This document shows, piece by piece, positions 9,010-17,611 of a stretch of DNA of 64,000 nt; position 1 is the first letter of the stretch; the number at the start of each line of letters is the position of its first letter. Origin of the DNA: Collimonas sp. OK607 (GTDB lineage Bacteria; Pseudomonadota; Gammaproteobacteria; Burkholderiales; Burkholderiaceae_D); assembly GCF_900111995.1 (NCBI RefSeq), contig NZ_FOKF01000024.1:1-64000 (forward strand), given 5' to 3'. Made by a program: the position numbers and the translations under genes. The notes beneath the pieces were generated by a model. That model made no database searches and was not told the origin of the DNA. It was given only the letters and a program-made list of their open reading frames with translations.

Positions 9010-9207
9010 TTACCTGCTACGTATAGCCAGGACGCCATACACACCGACCTGACGATTTCCCTGAGCGGATTCACGCTTAACATTGTTTGATTTCGCCTTG
9101 CCTGAAAGCGCCGATGCCTGGCTTGGCGTCCAGCCGAAAGTCCAGTTACCGGCGTTGCCGCCGTTGCGGTTGGCCGGTGCGATACCGAGTAATTTTTTGA
9201 TGCTCAT
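9010..9207 (-). CDS. Hypothetical small protein
   Basis: A 65-residue protein starting MSIKKLLGIAPANRNGGN, not recognised. The start at ATG 9207 follows AAAGGTG at suitable spacing; an ATG one codon earlier (9210) is also possible. The protein is rich in Gly, Asn, Ser and basic residues, has no membrane segment, and shows NGGNAGNWTFGWTPSQ in the middle. It lies between the MgtC-tail-like gene and the small membrane protein, in the same direction. Could be a short regulatory or secreted peptide, but nothing in the sequence decides this. Confidence 0.4.
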   Translation of the reverse strand: MSIKKLLGIAPANRNGGNAGNWTFGWTPSQASALSGKAKSNNVKRESAQGNRQVGVYGVLAIRSR

Positions 9208-9471
9208 CATTTCACCTTTTTCATGCGGTGCTTCCTTTACGGGAAACAGTGTCAACATGTAAAGCGGTGGTGTAGACGACAGCGACGAAGACATTCCGCC
9301 AGTCGATTGCAAGCTGTCCAGCCTGGCTAATCGACACCGGAAAAGTGAGGCTAGCTAGATGGGGTCAGACAACCGCAGGTACACAACTGCTTTACTATTT
9401 TTTGCTGCTGATTTATTGGTCCGACATAGCGATATCGGACAACTGGAACAGTCCATTTCACTTACTCCTGG

Positions 9472-9870
9472 TTATGCCGGCAGCGCCGTAGCGTGCGCGG
9501 CAGAAGACGCAGATGCAGACCTGGCTTGGGCAGAGCGCGCCGAACGCTGAGGGATACTTTCCCACTGCACGCTACGGACACTGACTTCCCGTGCCACGCG
9601 GGTGACCAATTGCACCAGTCCTCCACGTTCACGCACCGAACACATCACTTCAACCGTAATACTGGTCAGGTGCGCCTGCACCGCTGGCTCGCTGCCTTGA
9701 TAAGTTACGTCATAGGCGGACAACAGCTGACGCATCAGTTCTTCGAGTTTGGCCACTTCCGAGGTACGGCAGGTGGTCACGATACGATACGGCAAAGCTG
9801 TCTCGTGACTATCTTTGGTCGCGGCAAAACGATACTTGTTAAAAAAGGCACGCACTTTATTGAATGGCAT
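9472..9870 (-). CDS. Stand-alone domain resembling the MgtC/SapB C-terminus
   Basis: A 132-residue protein. Residues about 28-105 (YRIVTTCRTSEVAKLEELMR to REVSVRSVQWESIP) look like the soluble ACT-like C-terminal domain found after the membrane part of MgtC/SapB proteins; the pattern of an initial strand, a helix with E-L-R spacing and a final strand ending in SVxW is what I rely on. The N-terminal MgtC membrane segments are absent, and none is encoded nearby. The tail is a low-complexity Ser/Ala/Arg stretch. Start ATG 9870 has AAGGA at eight bases. The assignment is by eye and could be wrong. Confidence 0.5.
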   Translation of the reverse strand: MPFNKVRAFFNKYRFAATKDSHETALPYRIVTTCRTSEVAKLEELMRQLLSAYDVTYQGSEPAVQAHLTSITVEVMCSVRERGGLVQLVTRVAREVSVRSVQWESIPQRSARSAQARSASASSAAHATALPA

Positions 9871-10387
9871 GGCGATTTCCTTCCCACTTCCAATTTCCGT
9901 TAACGTGGGTTACCAGACGGTTTGCTACAGCGGAGAACCGGCTCGAGCAGAAACCCGAGACAGAAACACAGCCGTACGCAACCCGCCGAATGGCAGTACG
10001 AAAACGGTCTTGCAAAAAACGGATGGGAGTATCGCTGCGGCGCTTATCTGAATCGATACGTGAATCGACACCAGAAATGATATTTGCCGCGATAATTTTG
10101 TCGCGCTGATATTGCCGCGACGATCTTAGCGAGATACTACAGCTCGCATATAAGCACAAGCTGTAGCGGAGGGAGGTCTGCTAAAGATTATGCGCTATGT
10201 GCCGGGCTGAGGACCCATCCACGTGTACTACTAGAACAACTGTCCAAAATATGGACCTCCAAGTGATGCAATGCTAAGGATTATATTTCTATCTAGCTAC
10301 TCTGTCAAGTAAAAACCCTTTACTTTCGAGACAAAACATGCATTATCGACCTGCATAACAACAGCCGCCGGCGCGCATAAAATGGCA
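9871..10387. other. Intergenic region without a clear gene
   Basis: About 516 bases between the MgtC-tail-like gene and the DUF3563 gene, both on the minus strand. It must hold the promoter of the 9870 gene. A minus-strand frame at 9857-10159 (about 100 codons, ending 14 bases inside the next gene) is open but unrecognised and has unusual composition; I do not call it. A short inverted repeat GTCCAAAATATGGAC lies near 10232-10247. No riboswitch or proline-rich leader of the mgt type was seen. Confidence 0.35.
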
Positions 10388-10615
10388 TCAGTAAGAACAG
10401 ATCTTCATTACGCGCAATGTATGCAACACCGACCCGTGCCGGCAATCCAGCACCCGCAAACGCCGCTCCAGATCCTGATGATCCAGGGCTGCTGCAAGAT
10501 AAGCCTGCTCGGCATCCGGCGTCCCGGTCCGGCTGCTTGCCAGCACCCGTTGCAGCCACGATAAGCCTGGAAGAATCCGTGCGTTGATATTAGAAAATTT
10601 GTTGGAAAATGCCAT
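10388..10615 (-). CDS. DUF3563 family small protein
   Basis: A 75-residue protein starting MAFSNKFSNINARILPG. The C-terminal half, DAEQAYLAAALDHQDLERRLRVLDCR, matches what I know of the DUF3563 family, short proteins common in Burkholderiales with a conserved EQAYLAxSxDxxDLERRxRxLE core. Function of the family is unknown. ATG 10615 follows GAGG at seven bases. A longer frame extends upstream through the neighbouring LysR gene on the opposite strand, but that part is only its shadow. It is divergent from the LysR gene, with 130 bases between them. Confidence 0.7.
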   Translation of the reverse strand: MAFSNKFSNINARILPGLSWLQRVLASSRTGTPDAEQAYLAAALDHQDLERRLRVLDCRHGSVLHTLRVMKICSY

Positions 10616-10745
10616 GCCAAACCTCAATCGATGAATGGATAAATTAGTTCTACCGGCCGCTATCTCTTTGCCATGACTGTAGAATAGATGGATACGGGCT
10701 TTTCCTGAAACGACATTATCTATTTGAAATATAAGTTTTTTTAAC

Positions 10746-11657
10746 ATGAAAACACGCTTACCTCCCCTCAAGCCGCTACGCGTATTCGAAGCCGTGGTAC
10801 GCACCGGCAGCCTGACGCTGGCGGCGGCGGAGCTACACCTGACGCACAGCGCGGTAAGCCAGCAAATCAAATTGCTGGAACAGCACTTCGACCAGACCTT
10901 GTTTGTCAGAGGGCAGCGCGGGGTCGAACCGACTGCGGCAGCGCGGGTGTTTTTTGCCGACGTCAAAGCCGGCCTCGACCGCATCTCTCTGGCGGCCGAA
11001 CAGCTGCTCAATACCGGCAAGGTGCGCATCATCCGTGTCAGCTGCACACCGTCGATGGCGATGCGCTGGCTGATTCCGCGTTTGTCGTCGTTTCAGATAG
11101 AACATCCGCGGGTTGAGATTCGCGTCACGACGTCGACCGTTGCAGTGGATGCTCTCAAGGAGCCTTTCGATGTGCTGATACGGCGCAGCCCGATGCATCG
11201 CGCCGAGTATGAGTGCGTACGGTTCCTGGACGATGTGTTGACACCGGTGGCGTCGCCGCGTTATCTGCAGCAGCACCCGTGCAAGACGCCGGACGATCTG
11301 CTGCAAGCTTCCTTGCTGCATCTTTCGACCCGCTCGGAAAGCTGGACGCGTTGGTTTAGTGAAGCTGGCGTGCCGGTAAAAGGCCAGCTATCGGGCCAGA
11401 TCTATGAACATTTTTTCTTGAGTTTACAAGCGGCGCTCACCGATCTCGGGGTGGCATTGGGATCGCTGGCCATGATCGAGGAAGACCTCGCGCACGGCAG
11501 CTTGGCGCCACTGTTTCCAGACTTGCTGCTGCGAGACAAAGGGTTTCATTTGTTGTACCGCCCAAGTCACCAGGATCCGGCACTAACAGACTTTATCGCG
11601 TGGCTGCAGTTGAAGGGAAAGCAGACATCCACCAGCATTATCGCGGCGGCAAAGTAG
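10746..11657 (+). CDS. LysR-type transcriptional regulator, GcvA-like
   Basis: A 303-residue regulator. The N-terminus (PLKPLRVFEAVVRTGSLT, then HLTHSAVSQQIKLLEQHF) is the winged helix of the GcvA/AmpR-type branch; the effector-binding domain follows from about residue 95. It is divergent from the DUF3563 gene, which is its most obvious candidate target. Convergent with the chelatase gene, with the last 20 bases overlapping. Effector and true targets are not visible. Confidence 0.85.
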   Translation: MKTRLPPLKPLRVFEAVVRTGSLTLAAAELHLTHSAVSQQIKLLEQHFDQTLFVRGQRGVEPTAAARVFFADVKAGLDRISLAAEQLLNTGKVRIIRVSCTPSMAMRWLIPRLSSFQIEHPRVEIRVTTSTVAVDALKEPFDVLIRRSPMHRAEYECVRFLDDVLTPVASPRYLQQHPCKTPDDLLQASLLHLSTRSESWTRWFSEAGVPVKGQLSGQIYEHFFLSLQAALTDLGVALGSLAMIEEDLAHGSLAPLFPDLLLRDKGFHLLYRPSHQDPALTDFIAWLQLKGKQTSTSIIAAAK

Positions 11658-12039
11658 AAATACAATATTCAGCGATGGCATTCTGCACGTCCGGCTGTTC
11701 GCCAACCGCCTGCGCCACCGTGATTGCCAGTTGCGGATATTGTTGCCGAGCCTGGGTTATCAGTGCCGGCAGATCACGCCGTACATGCCCGCCCTGCCCC
11801 AGAAACACCGGCACCACGCTAACTTCGTTGACACCGTCGGCAACCAGTTGCTGCAACAGTTGCGGCAAATCCGGTTGCATCAGTTCAAGGAAAGCCAGCC
11901 TGACCAGCAACTGCGGGCGCTGCTGCTGGATCAGCTGTTGCAGAGACACGAACGGCGCCGCCCAGTTCGGATCACGGGCGCCGTGAGCGAAGAGGATAAG
12001 GGCCTGGCGCTGTATAGACTGAGGTGCAGACTGAGACAT
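11638..12039 (-). CDS. cbiX: Small CbiX/SirB-type sirohydrochlorin chelatase
   Basis: A 133-residue single-domain class II chelatase. Typical elements are ALILFAHGARDPNWAAPF near the N-terminus (metal-binding His in AHGARD) and the VSVVPVFLGQGGHVRRDLP motif with the second His. Short CbiX-type enzymes insert Fe or Co into sirohydrochlorin and act as homodimers. Here it probably completes siroheme for CysI together with CobA at 7789, although it is 3 kb away in its own unit. ATG 12039 was chosen, with GGAG 12 bases upstream; a TTG 18 bases earlier is possible. Confidence 0.85.
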   Translation of the reverse strand: MSQSAPQSIQRQALILFAHGARDPNWAAPFVSLQQLIQQQRPQLLVRLAFLELMQPDLPQLLQQLVADGVNEVSVVPVFLGQGGHVRRDLPALITQARQQYPQLAITVAQAVGEQPDVQNAIAEYCISTLPPR

Positions 12040-12095
12040 GAACGACCCGATCTCCAAACAAAACGTGACGCGGTACCACCTCTAGTGCGGTTTAA

Positions 12096-13229
12096 TTACT
12101 GCCGCTCAATCTTCCACAACGCGCCGATGGCAATCAACAGGAAGATGGTACTCGGCAAGGCAGCCGTGAAAAAAGGTGGCCAGGTATTGAGTAAGCCGAG
12201 ATGCGAAAACAGCGTGTTGACCAATTGAAAGCTGACACCGATCATGATACCGGTAAATATCTTCAGGCTCACGCCACCGGTACGGAAATGCAGATAGGCA
12301 AACGGCAAGGCCAGTGCCATCATCACGAGTACCGACAAGGGATACACCAATTTTTTCCAGAACGCGATATCGTAGCGCTCGGAGTGCTGGTTGTTCTCCG
12401 CCAGATGCCGGGAATAAGCCCATAAATTGTATGCCGACATATGGTCCGGGTCGGCAAACAGTACCGACAGGATCTCCGGCGTAATTTCCGAAACCAGGTC
12501 TTTGGTCGGGAATTTCTTGATGCCGATCGAACCGGTAATATCTGCTGTCGACGTACCGTTGACGAAATCGGTTTGCTCCACATCATCCATGCGCCAGACA
12601 TGCTTGCCCTGATATTCAGCCTTGCCGGCCTGAATCTGCGCCGTCATGTGCAGGTTGCGGTCAAATTCATACAGTTTGACGCCGACCAGCTGGCCGTCCG
12701 GGCGGATCTCGCCGATATTGATAAAGCGCGAGCCGACGATATCGCCGCTGGTGCCGTCGGTCCGTATCACATCCTTGCTCCACAAGCCGGTCTTGAATTT
12801 CTGTGAAATCGAAGAACCCTTGGATTGCAACTTCACCTTCTCGGCAAATTCCGCGCTTTTAGGTGAAACAAATTCGCCGATCAATACCGTCGCCACCACA
12901 AACAGCAGGCCGATCTTGAGCAGAATCTTGGCGGTCATCATGGTCGACATGCTGGAGACACGCATGATCGTGAATTCGGACCGCGCAGCGAATTGCGACA
13001 AGGTGTAGATGGTGCCGATCAACGCCGCAATCGGCATCAGTTCATAGGCATAGCCCGGCATGCCCAGCAAGACGAACAGGAAAGCGTGCTGCAATTTATA
13101 GCCGCCGCGACCGACTGACGGCAATTCGTTCATCAAGTCGAAGAATGCGAACAGCGCCAGAAACGCCGCCAGCGTGAACAAGACGGAACGAACAATCTCG
13201 GAAGTAAAGTAACGCTGCAGGACCTTCAT
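12096..13229 (-). CDS. lptG: LPS export ABC transporter permease LptG
   Basis: A 377-residue inner-membrane permease of the YjgP/YjgQ family. It starts MKVLQRYFTSEIVRSVLFTL, as LptG does, has six membrane segments in two groups of three, and a large periplasmic beta-jellyroll between about residues 100 and 270. With LptF and the LptB ATPase it extracts lipopolysaccharide from the inner membrane and passes it to LptC/LptA. The start overlaps the lptF stop by four bases (ATGA), so the two are co-translated. lptB is not in the window. Confidence 0.93.
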   Translation of the reverse strand: MKVLQRYFTSEIVRSVLFTLAAFLALFAFFDLMNELPSVGRGGYKLQHAFLFVLLGMPGYAYELMPIAALIGTIYTLSQFAARSEFTIMRVSSMSTMMTAKILLKIGLLFVVATVLIGEFVSPKSAEFAEKVKLQSKGSSISQKFKTGLWSKDVIRTDGTSGDIVGSRFINIGEIRPDGQLVGVKLYEFDRNLHMTAQIQAGKAEYQGKHVWRMDDVEQTDFVNGTSTADITGSIGIKKFPTKDLVSEITPEILSVLFADPDHMSAYNLWAYSRHLAENNQHSERYDIAFWKKLVYPLSVLVMMALALPFAYLHFRTGGVSLKIFTGIMIGVSFQLVNTLFSHLGLLNTWPPFFTAALPSTIFLLIAIGALWKIERQ

Positions 13230-14389
13230 GTTGCCGCCGTATTTTTGTTCGAATTCTTGTTCGAATTCTTGTCTTTAAGCAGGCGCGCGTGCTTGACCGC
13301 AGACCACATCACCAGAGGATGGCAGCGGCTATTAACGTTCAGGCGCCACAGGAACAGCAAGCAGATGATGATCAGTGCCACCAGATGCATCGGCCACCAG
13401 GCAAATCCGAACGACATACGGTTTTGCACTACTGCGGCCTGGAAGATATTGGTCACGTTGCTATAGGTAATGAACAGCAACAGTGCAATCAGCAAGCTGG
13501 CCGAACGCCCCACCCGCGGATTCACAAAGCTGAGCGGTATCGCCAGCAACATCAGGCACAACGCCATGAACGGCAGCGACAAGCGCCATAGCAACTCACC
13601 CATATTGAAGCCGTTGCGATCTTTTAATAAATCTGCCGTCGGCAATGCACGTGCTGATTTATCGCCATTCACCGCTTGTGAATTACTGGCCACCAGCACA
13701 CCGTAACGCTCGAACTCCATGACCCGGAATTCGTTCTGGCTGGAGAGGACGTCATAACGGCGCCCTTTCGACAAAATCAAAAATTTATCACCATTTTTAT
13801 CCAGTTCGATATTGCCTTCCTGCGCCACCACGATACTGTTCTTGCCGTCTTGCTGGGTATTCACGAAGACATTTTTCACCTTGCTGCTGTCGCCGGAAAA
13901 CCCTTCCACGAAGAAGACCCGGTTAGCAGCCGCCGACTCTTGAAACTTGCCGGGCGAAACCCGGGAGATATCTTCACGCTTCTCGAAACGTTCACGGTAT
14001 TGCGCGCTCTGGCTGTTGGCCCACGGGGTCGCCACAAAACTCAGGACGGCAGTCAGGGCGATGATGGGCAGGCCGAACAACAATACCGGCCGGATCCAGC
14101 GCACCAGGCTCAGGCCGGAAGCAAACCAGACCACCATTTCCGAGTCTTGATAGCTGCGCGTAACCACTAGCAGCACCGAGATATAGCCGGTCAGGATCAG
14201 CAGGATCGGCATGTAGTTCAAGGATTGGAAACCGATCAGCGCGACCACGTCCTGCGACGCAATCTGTCCTCCGGCTGCTTGTCCCAGAATCTTGATCAGC
14301 ATCACCGTGATGATAATTGTGAAGAGCGTAGTAAAAACTGCACCGGCGGTGCTAATTAATTCGCGTCGGAGTGCGCGCTGAAAGATCAT
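13226..14389 (-). CDS. lptF: LPS export ABC transporter permease LptF
   Basis: A 387-residue YjgP/YjgQ permease starting MIFQRALRRELISTAGAVF, the usual LptF N-terminus. Six membrane segments flank a periplasmic domain at about residues 105-265. Partner of LptG downstream. The extreme C-terminus is a repeat-rich tail (DKNSNKNSNKNTAAT) encoded by a 12-base direct repeat near 13245-13275. The start at ATG 14389 leaves only 37 bases to the divergent pepA start, so promoters of both genes must overlap coding sequence or lie within those bases, an arrangement common for lptF and pepA. Confidence 0.93.
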   Translation of the reverse strand: MIFQRALRRELISTAGAVFTTLFTIIITVMLIKILGQAAGGQIASQDVVALIGFQSLNYMPILLILTGYISVLLVVTRSYQDSEMVVWFASGLSLVRWIRPVLLFGLPIIALTAVLSFVATPWANSQSAQYRERFEKREDISRVSPGKFQESAAANRVFFVEGFSGDSSKVKNVFVNTQQDGKNSIVVAQEGNIELDKNGDKFLILSKGRRYDVLSSQNEFRVMEFERYGVLVASNSQAVNGDKSARALPTADLLKDRNGFNMGELLWRLSLPFMALCLMLLAIPLSFVNPRVGRSASLLIALLLFITYSNVTNIFQAAVVQNRMSFGFAWWPMHLVALIIICLLFLWRLNVNSRCHPLVMWSAVKHARLLKDKNSNKNSNKNTAAT

Positions 14390-14426
14390 TGGGGAATATA
14401 ATTGCGGATCAAAAAAGGAGTAAGTG

Positions 14427-15950
14427 ATGGACTTTAGCATAAAAACCAATGACGCAAAAACCTCAATTGCCTCTCTGAAAGCTGGCTGTATCGCAGTCGG
14501 GATCTATGAAAACAAGAAACTTTCGCCACAAGCGCAAGCTCTTGACAAATCTGGTGAAATCACTGCTGCACTGAAGTCCGGCGATATTTCCGGTAAACCA
14601 GGCTCCACCCTGTTGCTGCGCAAGGTCGCAGGCGTCGCCGCTGAGCGCGTCCTGTTGATCGGTCTCGGCACGGATGGCGAGCTGAGCGACAAGGTCATGT
14701 CGATGGCAGCCTTGTGCGTGGCACGCGTGCTGTCGACCCTGGGCGGCAACGACGCCTTGCTGGCATTGCCGTTCGACGGCATCGCCAAGCAAACCCCGGA
14801 ACGCGACCTGGCGTGGGCCATTCGTAACAGCATCCTGGTGCTGCGCGAGAACAGCTACCGCTCGGACACTCTGAAAAGTAAGAAAGAGACAACATTATCC
14901 GGCGTCAGGAAGATCGCCTTCCTGGTCGCTACCGCCCAAGCCGCGGTTGCCAAGGAAGCTGTCGCGCAAGGCCTGGCGCTGGCCAACGGCATCGACCTGA
15001 CCAAGGAGCTTGGCAACCTGCCCGGCAACGTCTGCACCCCGACTTACCTGGCTAACACCGCCAAGAAGCTGGCCAAGGAATTCAAGCTGACGGTCGAAGT
15101 ACTCGACCGCAAACAGCTGGAAGCCTTGAAGATGGGCAGTTTCCTGTCGGTTGCACGCGGCGGCGGCGAAGCGCCGAAGTTCATCATCATCAAGCATCTG
15201 GGCGGCAAAGCCAAAGATGCGCCGACGGTACTGGTCGGCAAGGGCATCACCTTTGACACCGGCGGCATCTCGCTCAAGGGCGGCTCCGGCATGGATGAGA
15301 TGAAATACGACATGTGCGGCGCCGGTTCGGTGCTGGGCACAATGCGGGCCATCGCTGAACTGAAGCTGAAATTGAATGTGATCGGCGTCATCCCTGCCAC
15401 CGAGAACATGCCATCCGGCACCGCCACCAAACCTGGCGACATCGTCACCTCCATGTCGGGCCTGACCATCGAGGTTTTGAACACCGATGCCGAAGGCCGC
15501 CTGGTGCTGTGCGATGCACTGACCTACGTCGAGCGCTTCAAACCGGCTGCCGTGGTCGATATCGCGACACTGACCGGTGCTTGCGTGACTTCGCTCGGCC
15601 ACCACAACTCCGGACTGTTCACCCGTCACGACAGCGCGCATGATGCGCTGGCGAACGAGTTGCTCAGCGCCGGCAAGGCGACCGGCGATACCGCATGGCG
15701 CATGCCTATCGAAGATAGCTACCAAGAGCAGCTGAAGTCGAATTTTGCCGACATGGCGAATATCGGCGGCCCTGCCGGCGGCAGCATTACCGCAGCCTGT
15801 TTCCTGGAGCGTTACACCAAGAAATACACCTGGGCCCATCTGGACATCGCCGGTACGGCATGGAAGAGCGGCGCAGCCAAGGGCGCAACCGGACGGCCGG
15901 TGGCTTTGCTGACCACCTTCCTGATAAACCGCGCTGCTGCAGCCAAGTAA
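14427..15950 (+). CDS. pepA: Leucyl aminopeptidase (M17)
   Basis: A 507-residue M17 metallopeptidase. The C-terminal catalytic domain shows [16 protein letters not shown], the metal-binding [10 protein letters not shown] and [12 protein letters not shown] motifs in the right order and spacing. It removes N-terminal residues, preferring Leu, from peptides, as a hexamer in the cytoplasm; in some bacteria PepA also binds DNA for Xer recombination and carAB control. ATG 14427 has AAGGAG six bases before it. Divergent from lptF. A strong hairpin terminator follows at 15967-16006. Confidence 0.95.
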   Translation: MDFSIKTNDAKTSIASLKAGCIAVGIYENKKLSPQAQALDKSGEITAALKSGDISGKPGSTLLLRKVAGVAAERVLLIGLGTDGELSDKVMSMAALCVARVLSTLGGNDALLALPFDGIAKQTPERDLAWAIRNSILVLRENSYRSDTLKSKKETTLSGVRKIAFLVATAQAAVAKEAVAQGLALANGIDLTKELGNLPGNVCTPTYLANTAKKLAKEFKLTVEVLDRKQLEALKMGSFLSVARGGGEAPKFIIIKHLGGKAKDAPTVLVGKGITFDTGGISLKGGSGMDEMKYDMCGAGSVLGTMRAIAELKLKLNVIGVIPATENMPSGTATKPGDIVTSMSGLTIEVLNTDAEGRLVLCDALTYVERFKPAAVVDIATLTGACVTSLGHHNSGLFTRHDSAHDALANELLSAGKATGDTAWRMPIEDSYQEQLKSNFADMANIGGPAGGSITAACFLERYTKKYTWAHLDIAGTAWKSGAAKGATGRPVALLTTFLINRAAAAK

Positions 15951-15966
15951 TCGGTCAGATAGTAAA

Positions 15967-16006
15967 AAAAAGGGCTGTTGGCGTATATGCGCCAACAGCC
16001 CTTTTT
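15967..16006. terminator. Bidirectional rho-independent terminator after pepA
   Basis: A 17-base perfect stem (AAAAAGGGCTGTTGGCG with its complement) around a six-base loop, with A and T tracts on both sides. It can stop pepA transcripts and also anything arriving from the xth side. Confidence 0.9.
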
Positions 16007-16021
16007 CATGTCGCGGTCACG

Positions 16022-16136
16022 GCGTGGGCACAAATGCGTGCCCACCCTACTTCTTTCTTGTTTTTATCGTTGTTTATCGGTAATCCGTGAGGCACCTTTT
16101 TTTCATGTAGGGTGGGCACGCATTTGTGCCCACGCG
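16022..16136. repeat. REP-like palindrome pair (copies 1 and 2)
   Basis: Two inverted copies of a dispersed palindrome, at 16022-16050 and 16107-16136. Each reads, from its 5' end, GTAG-GGTGGGCAC, a short variable loop, then GTGCCCACGCG. The pair lies between the pepA terminator and the end of xth. Confidence 0.85.
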
Positions 16137-16160
16137 GACCTCGCATATGCCGCCCAGCGT

Positions 16161-16928
16161 TTAATCTAACGTAGCTATGACCGGCGCATGATCCGACGGC
16201 TGCTCCCATTTGCGCGGCACTTTGTCGATCACGCAAGCGCTGCACCGCGCTGCCAACGGTGGTGACAGCAGGATATGGTCGATCCGCATGCCGCGGTTCA
16301 GGCGGAATCCCATCTGCCGGTAATCCCACCAGCTGAACAATTTTTCCGGCTGTTCAAACATGCGGAATGCATCAGTCAGTCCCAAGGCCTGCAAGCGGAC
16401 AAATGCGGCGCGCTCAGGCGGCGACACCAGGTTCTGCCCGACCCATGCAGCGGGATCATGAACATCGCGATCTTCCGGCGCGATATTGTAATCGCCCATC
16501 AAGGCCAGTTTCGGATGCTGCCTGCACTCGTCCTGCAACCAGTCGTGCAAGGCGTCCAGCCACGCCAACTTGTATTGATACTTCTCCGTATCAGGCGCCT
16601 GGCCGTTCGGAATATAGGCGCAGACAATCCGCATGCCGTCGATGGTGGCGGCGATGATCCGTTGCTGCAGGTCTTCATAGCGCGGGTTGTTCTTGACGAC
16701 ATCGGTGATCGGATGGCGCGACAGGAGGGCCACCCCGTTATAGGTTTTCTGGCCGCTGAACGCCACGTGATAACCAGCCGCCTCGATTTCGGCCACCGGG
16801 AATTTGTCGTCGGTCAGCTTGGTTTCCTGCAAGGCCAATACGTCTACCGGGTTATCGGTGAGCCATTGCAGCACTTGCGGCAAGCGCACCTTGAGGGAGT
16901 TGACGTTCCATGTCGCTATTTTCTGCAT
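16161..16928 (-). CDS. xth: Exodeoxyribonuclease III
   Basis: A 255-residue Mg-dependent nuclease of the ExoIII/AP endonuclease family. Motifs: ATWNVNSLKVRL, ALQETKL with the metal-binding Glu, CAYIPNG, MGDYNIAPEDRD, and the C-terminal SDHAPV with the catalytic His. It cuts at abasic sites and degrades 3' ends in base-excision repair. ATG 16928 is chosen because the family begins close to ATWNVNS; a GTG 15 bases earlier is possible. Confidence 0.94.
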   Translation of the reverse strand: MQKIATWNVNSLKVRLPQVLQWLTDNPVDVLALQETKLTDDKFPVAEIEAAGYHVAFSGQKTYNGVALLSRHPITDVVKNNPRYEDLQQRIIAATIDGMRIVCAYIPNGQAPDTEKYQYKLAWLDALHDWLQDECRQHPKLALMGDYNIAPEDRDVHDPAAWVGQNLVSPPERAAFVRLQALGLTDAFRMFEQPEKLFSWWDYRQMGFRLNRGMRIDHILLSPPLAARCSACVIDKVPRKWEQPSDHAPVIATLD

Positions 16929-17078
16929 ATTCGATTTCTTCACTAAATAGGGTATTTATGCTGCCTCAAGTTGATGGGGCATTGCTGATTTCTTTCCACC
17001 TTCGCACTTTACACCAAGCGGCTGCGATTTCCCCCGTTGGAATCCGTTAGATCCCCAGATCAAATTACAACAAGCCAG

Positions 17079-17132
17079 TTGACATCCGCTGAATGTTATC
17101 TATAGTATGCATATACATGGATGCATATGCAT
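17079..17132 (+). promoter_or_regulatory. Promoter and MarR-type operator before the marR-MFS operon
   Basis: A good sigma-70 promoter, TTGACA at 17079-17084 and TATAGT at 17101-17106 (16-base spacer), is followed at once by an inverted repeat ATGCATAT-N10-ATATGCAT (17107-17132) over the expected start of transcription. This is the usual place for autorepression by a MarR protein, and the repressor gene is the next gene. Confidence 0.7.
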
Positions 17133-17158
17133 TAATTTATAGACAAGCAGGAAATTAC

Positions 17159-17611
17159 ATGACGAATAGTCAATGCAGCTGCTCGACGCTGCGGCAGCTG
17201 ACCCGCAAGATGACGAATATCTACGATCATTACCTTGCCGCCGACGAGCTCACCATCAGCCAGTATTCCTTGCTGGCCCGGATCGGTAAATACGGCCCTA
17301 TCGGCGTGATTCCGCTGGCTAACAACATGGGCATGGACCGCAGCACGATGAGCCGTACTCTCAAGCCCTTGATTAGCGCGGGATGGATAGAGACGGTCGA
17401 CCTGCCGCTGGAAATGCTGACAGACAAGCGCTCATTCGGCGTCAGGCTGAGCACCGATGGGCAGCACAAGTGGCAGCAATCCATGCCTAACTGGCGTAAA
17501 GCACAAGACGTAATCAATATGATATTGGGTGACCAGACACATCAAGCCTTGATGAATCTGGTCGATGACGCAAACGCAAAATTTGAACAAAACGAAAACG
17601 CCATTTTATGA
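17159..17611 (+). CDS. MarR-family transcriptional regulator
   Basis: A 150-residue winged-helix regulator. The DNA-binding region is visible in LTISQYSLLARIGKYGPIGV and the recognition helix segment NNMGMDRSTMSRTLKPLISAG; the wing contains TDKRSFGVRLSTDG. ATG 17159 has AGGA at eight bases and lies beyond the operator palindrome. The stop overlaps the start of the following MFS gene (ATGA), so this is a repressor-transporter operon, most likely induced by the transporter's substrate or a related phenolic ligand. Confidence 0.88.
   Translation: MTNSQCSCSTLRQLTRKMTNIYDHYLAADELTISQYSLLARIGKYGPIGVIPLANNMGMDRSTMSRTLKPLISAGWIETVDLPLEMLTDKRSFGVRLSTDGQHKWQQSMPNWRKAQDVINMILGDQTHQALMNLVDDANAKFEQNENAIL

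Noticed and set aside
9359-9550. Plus-strand open frame of 63 codons
   Set aside because: Overlaps the MgtC-tail-like gene on the other strand, has no ribosome binding site and resembles nothing known.
9857-10159. Minus-strand open frame of about 100 codons upstream of the MgtC-tail-like gene
   Set aside because: No recognisable domain, odd composition rich in Ser, Arg and Cys, weak start, and it overlaps the next gene's start; possible but not supported.
10320-10559. Minus-strand open frame of 79 codons opposite the DUF3563 region
   Set aside because: It is an alternative frame of the DUF3563 gene, with no start signal and a composition unlike a protein.
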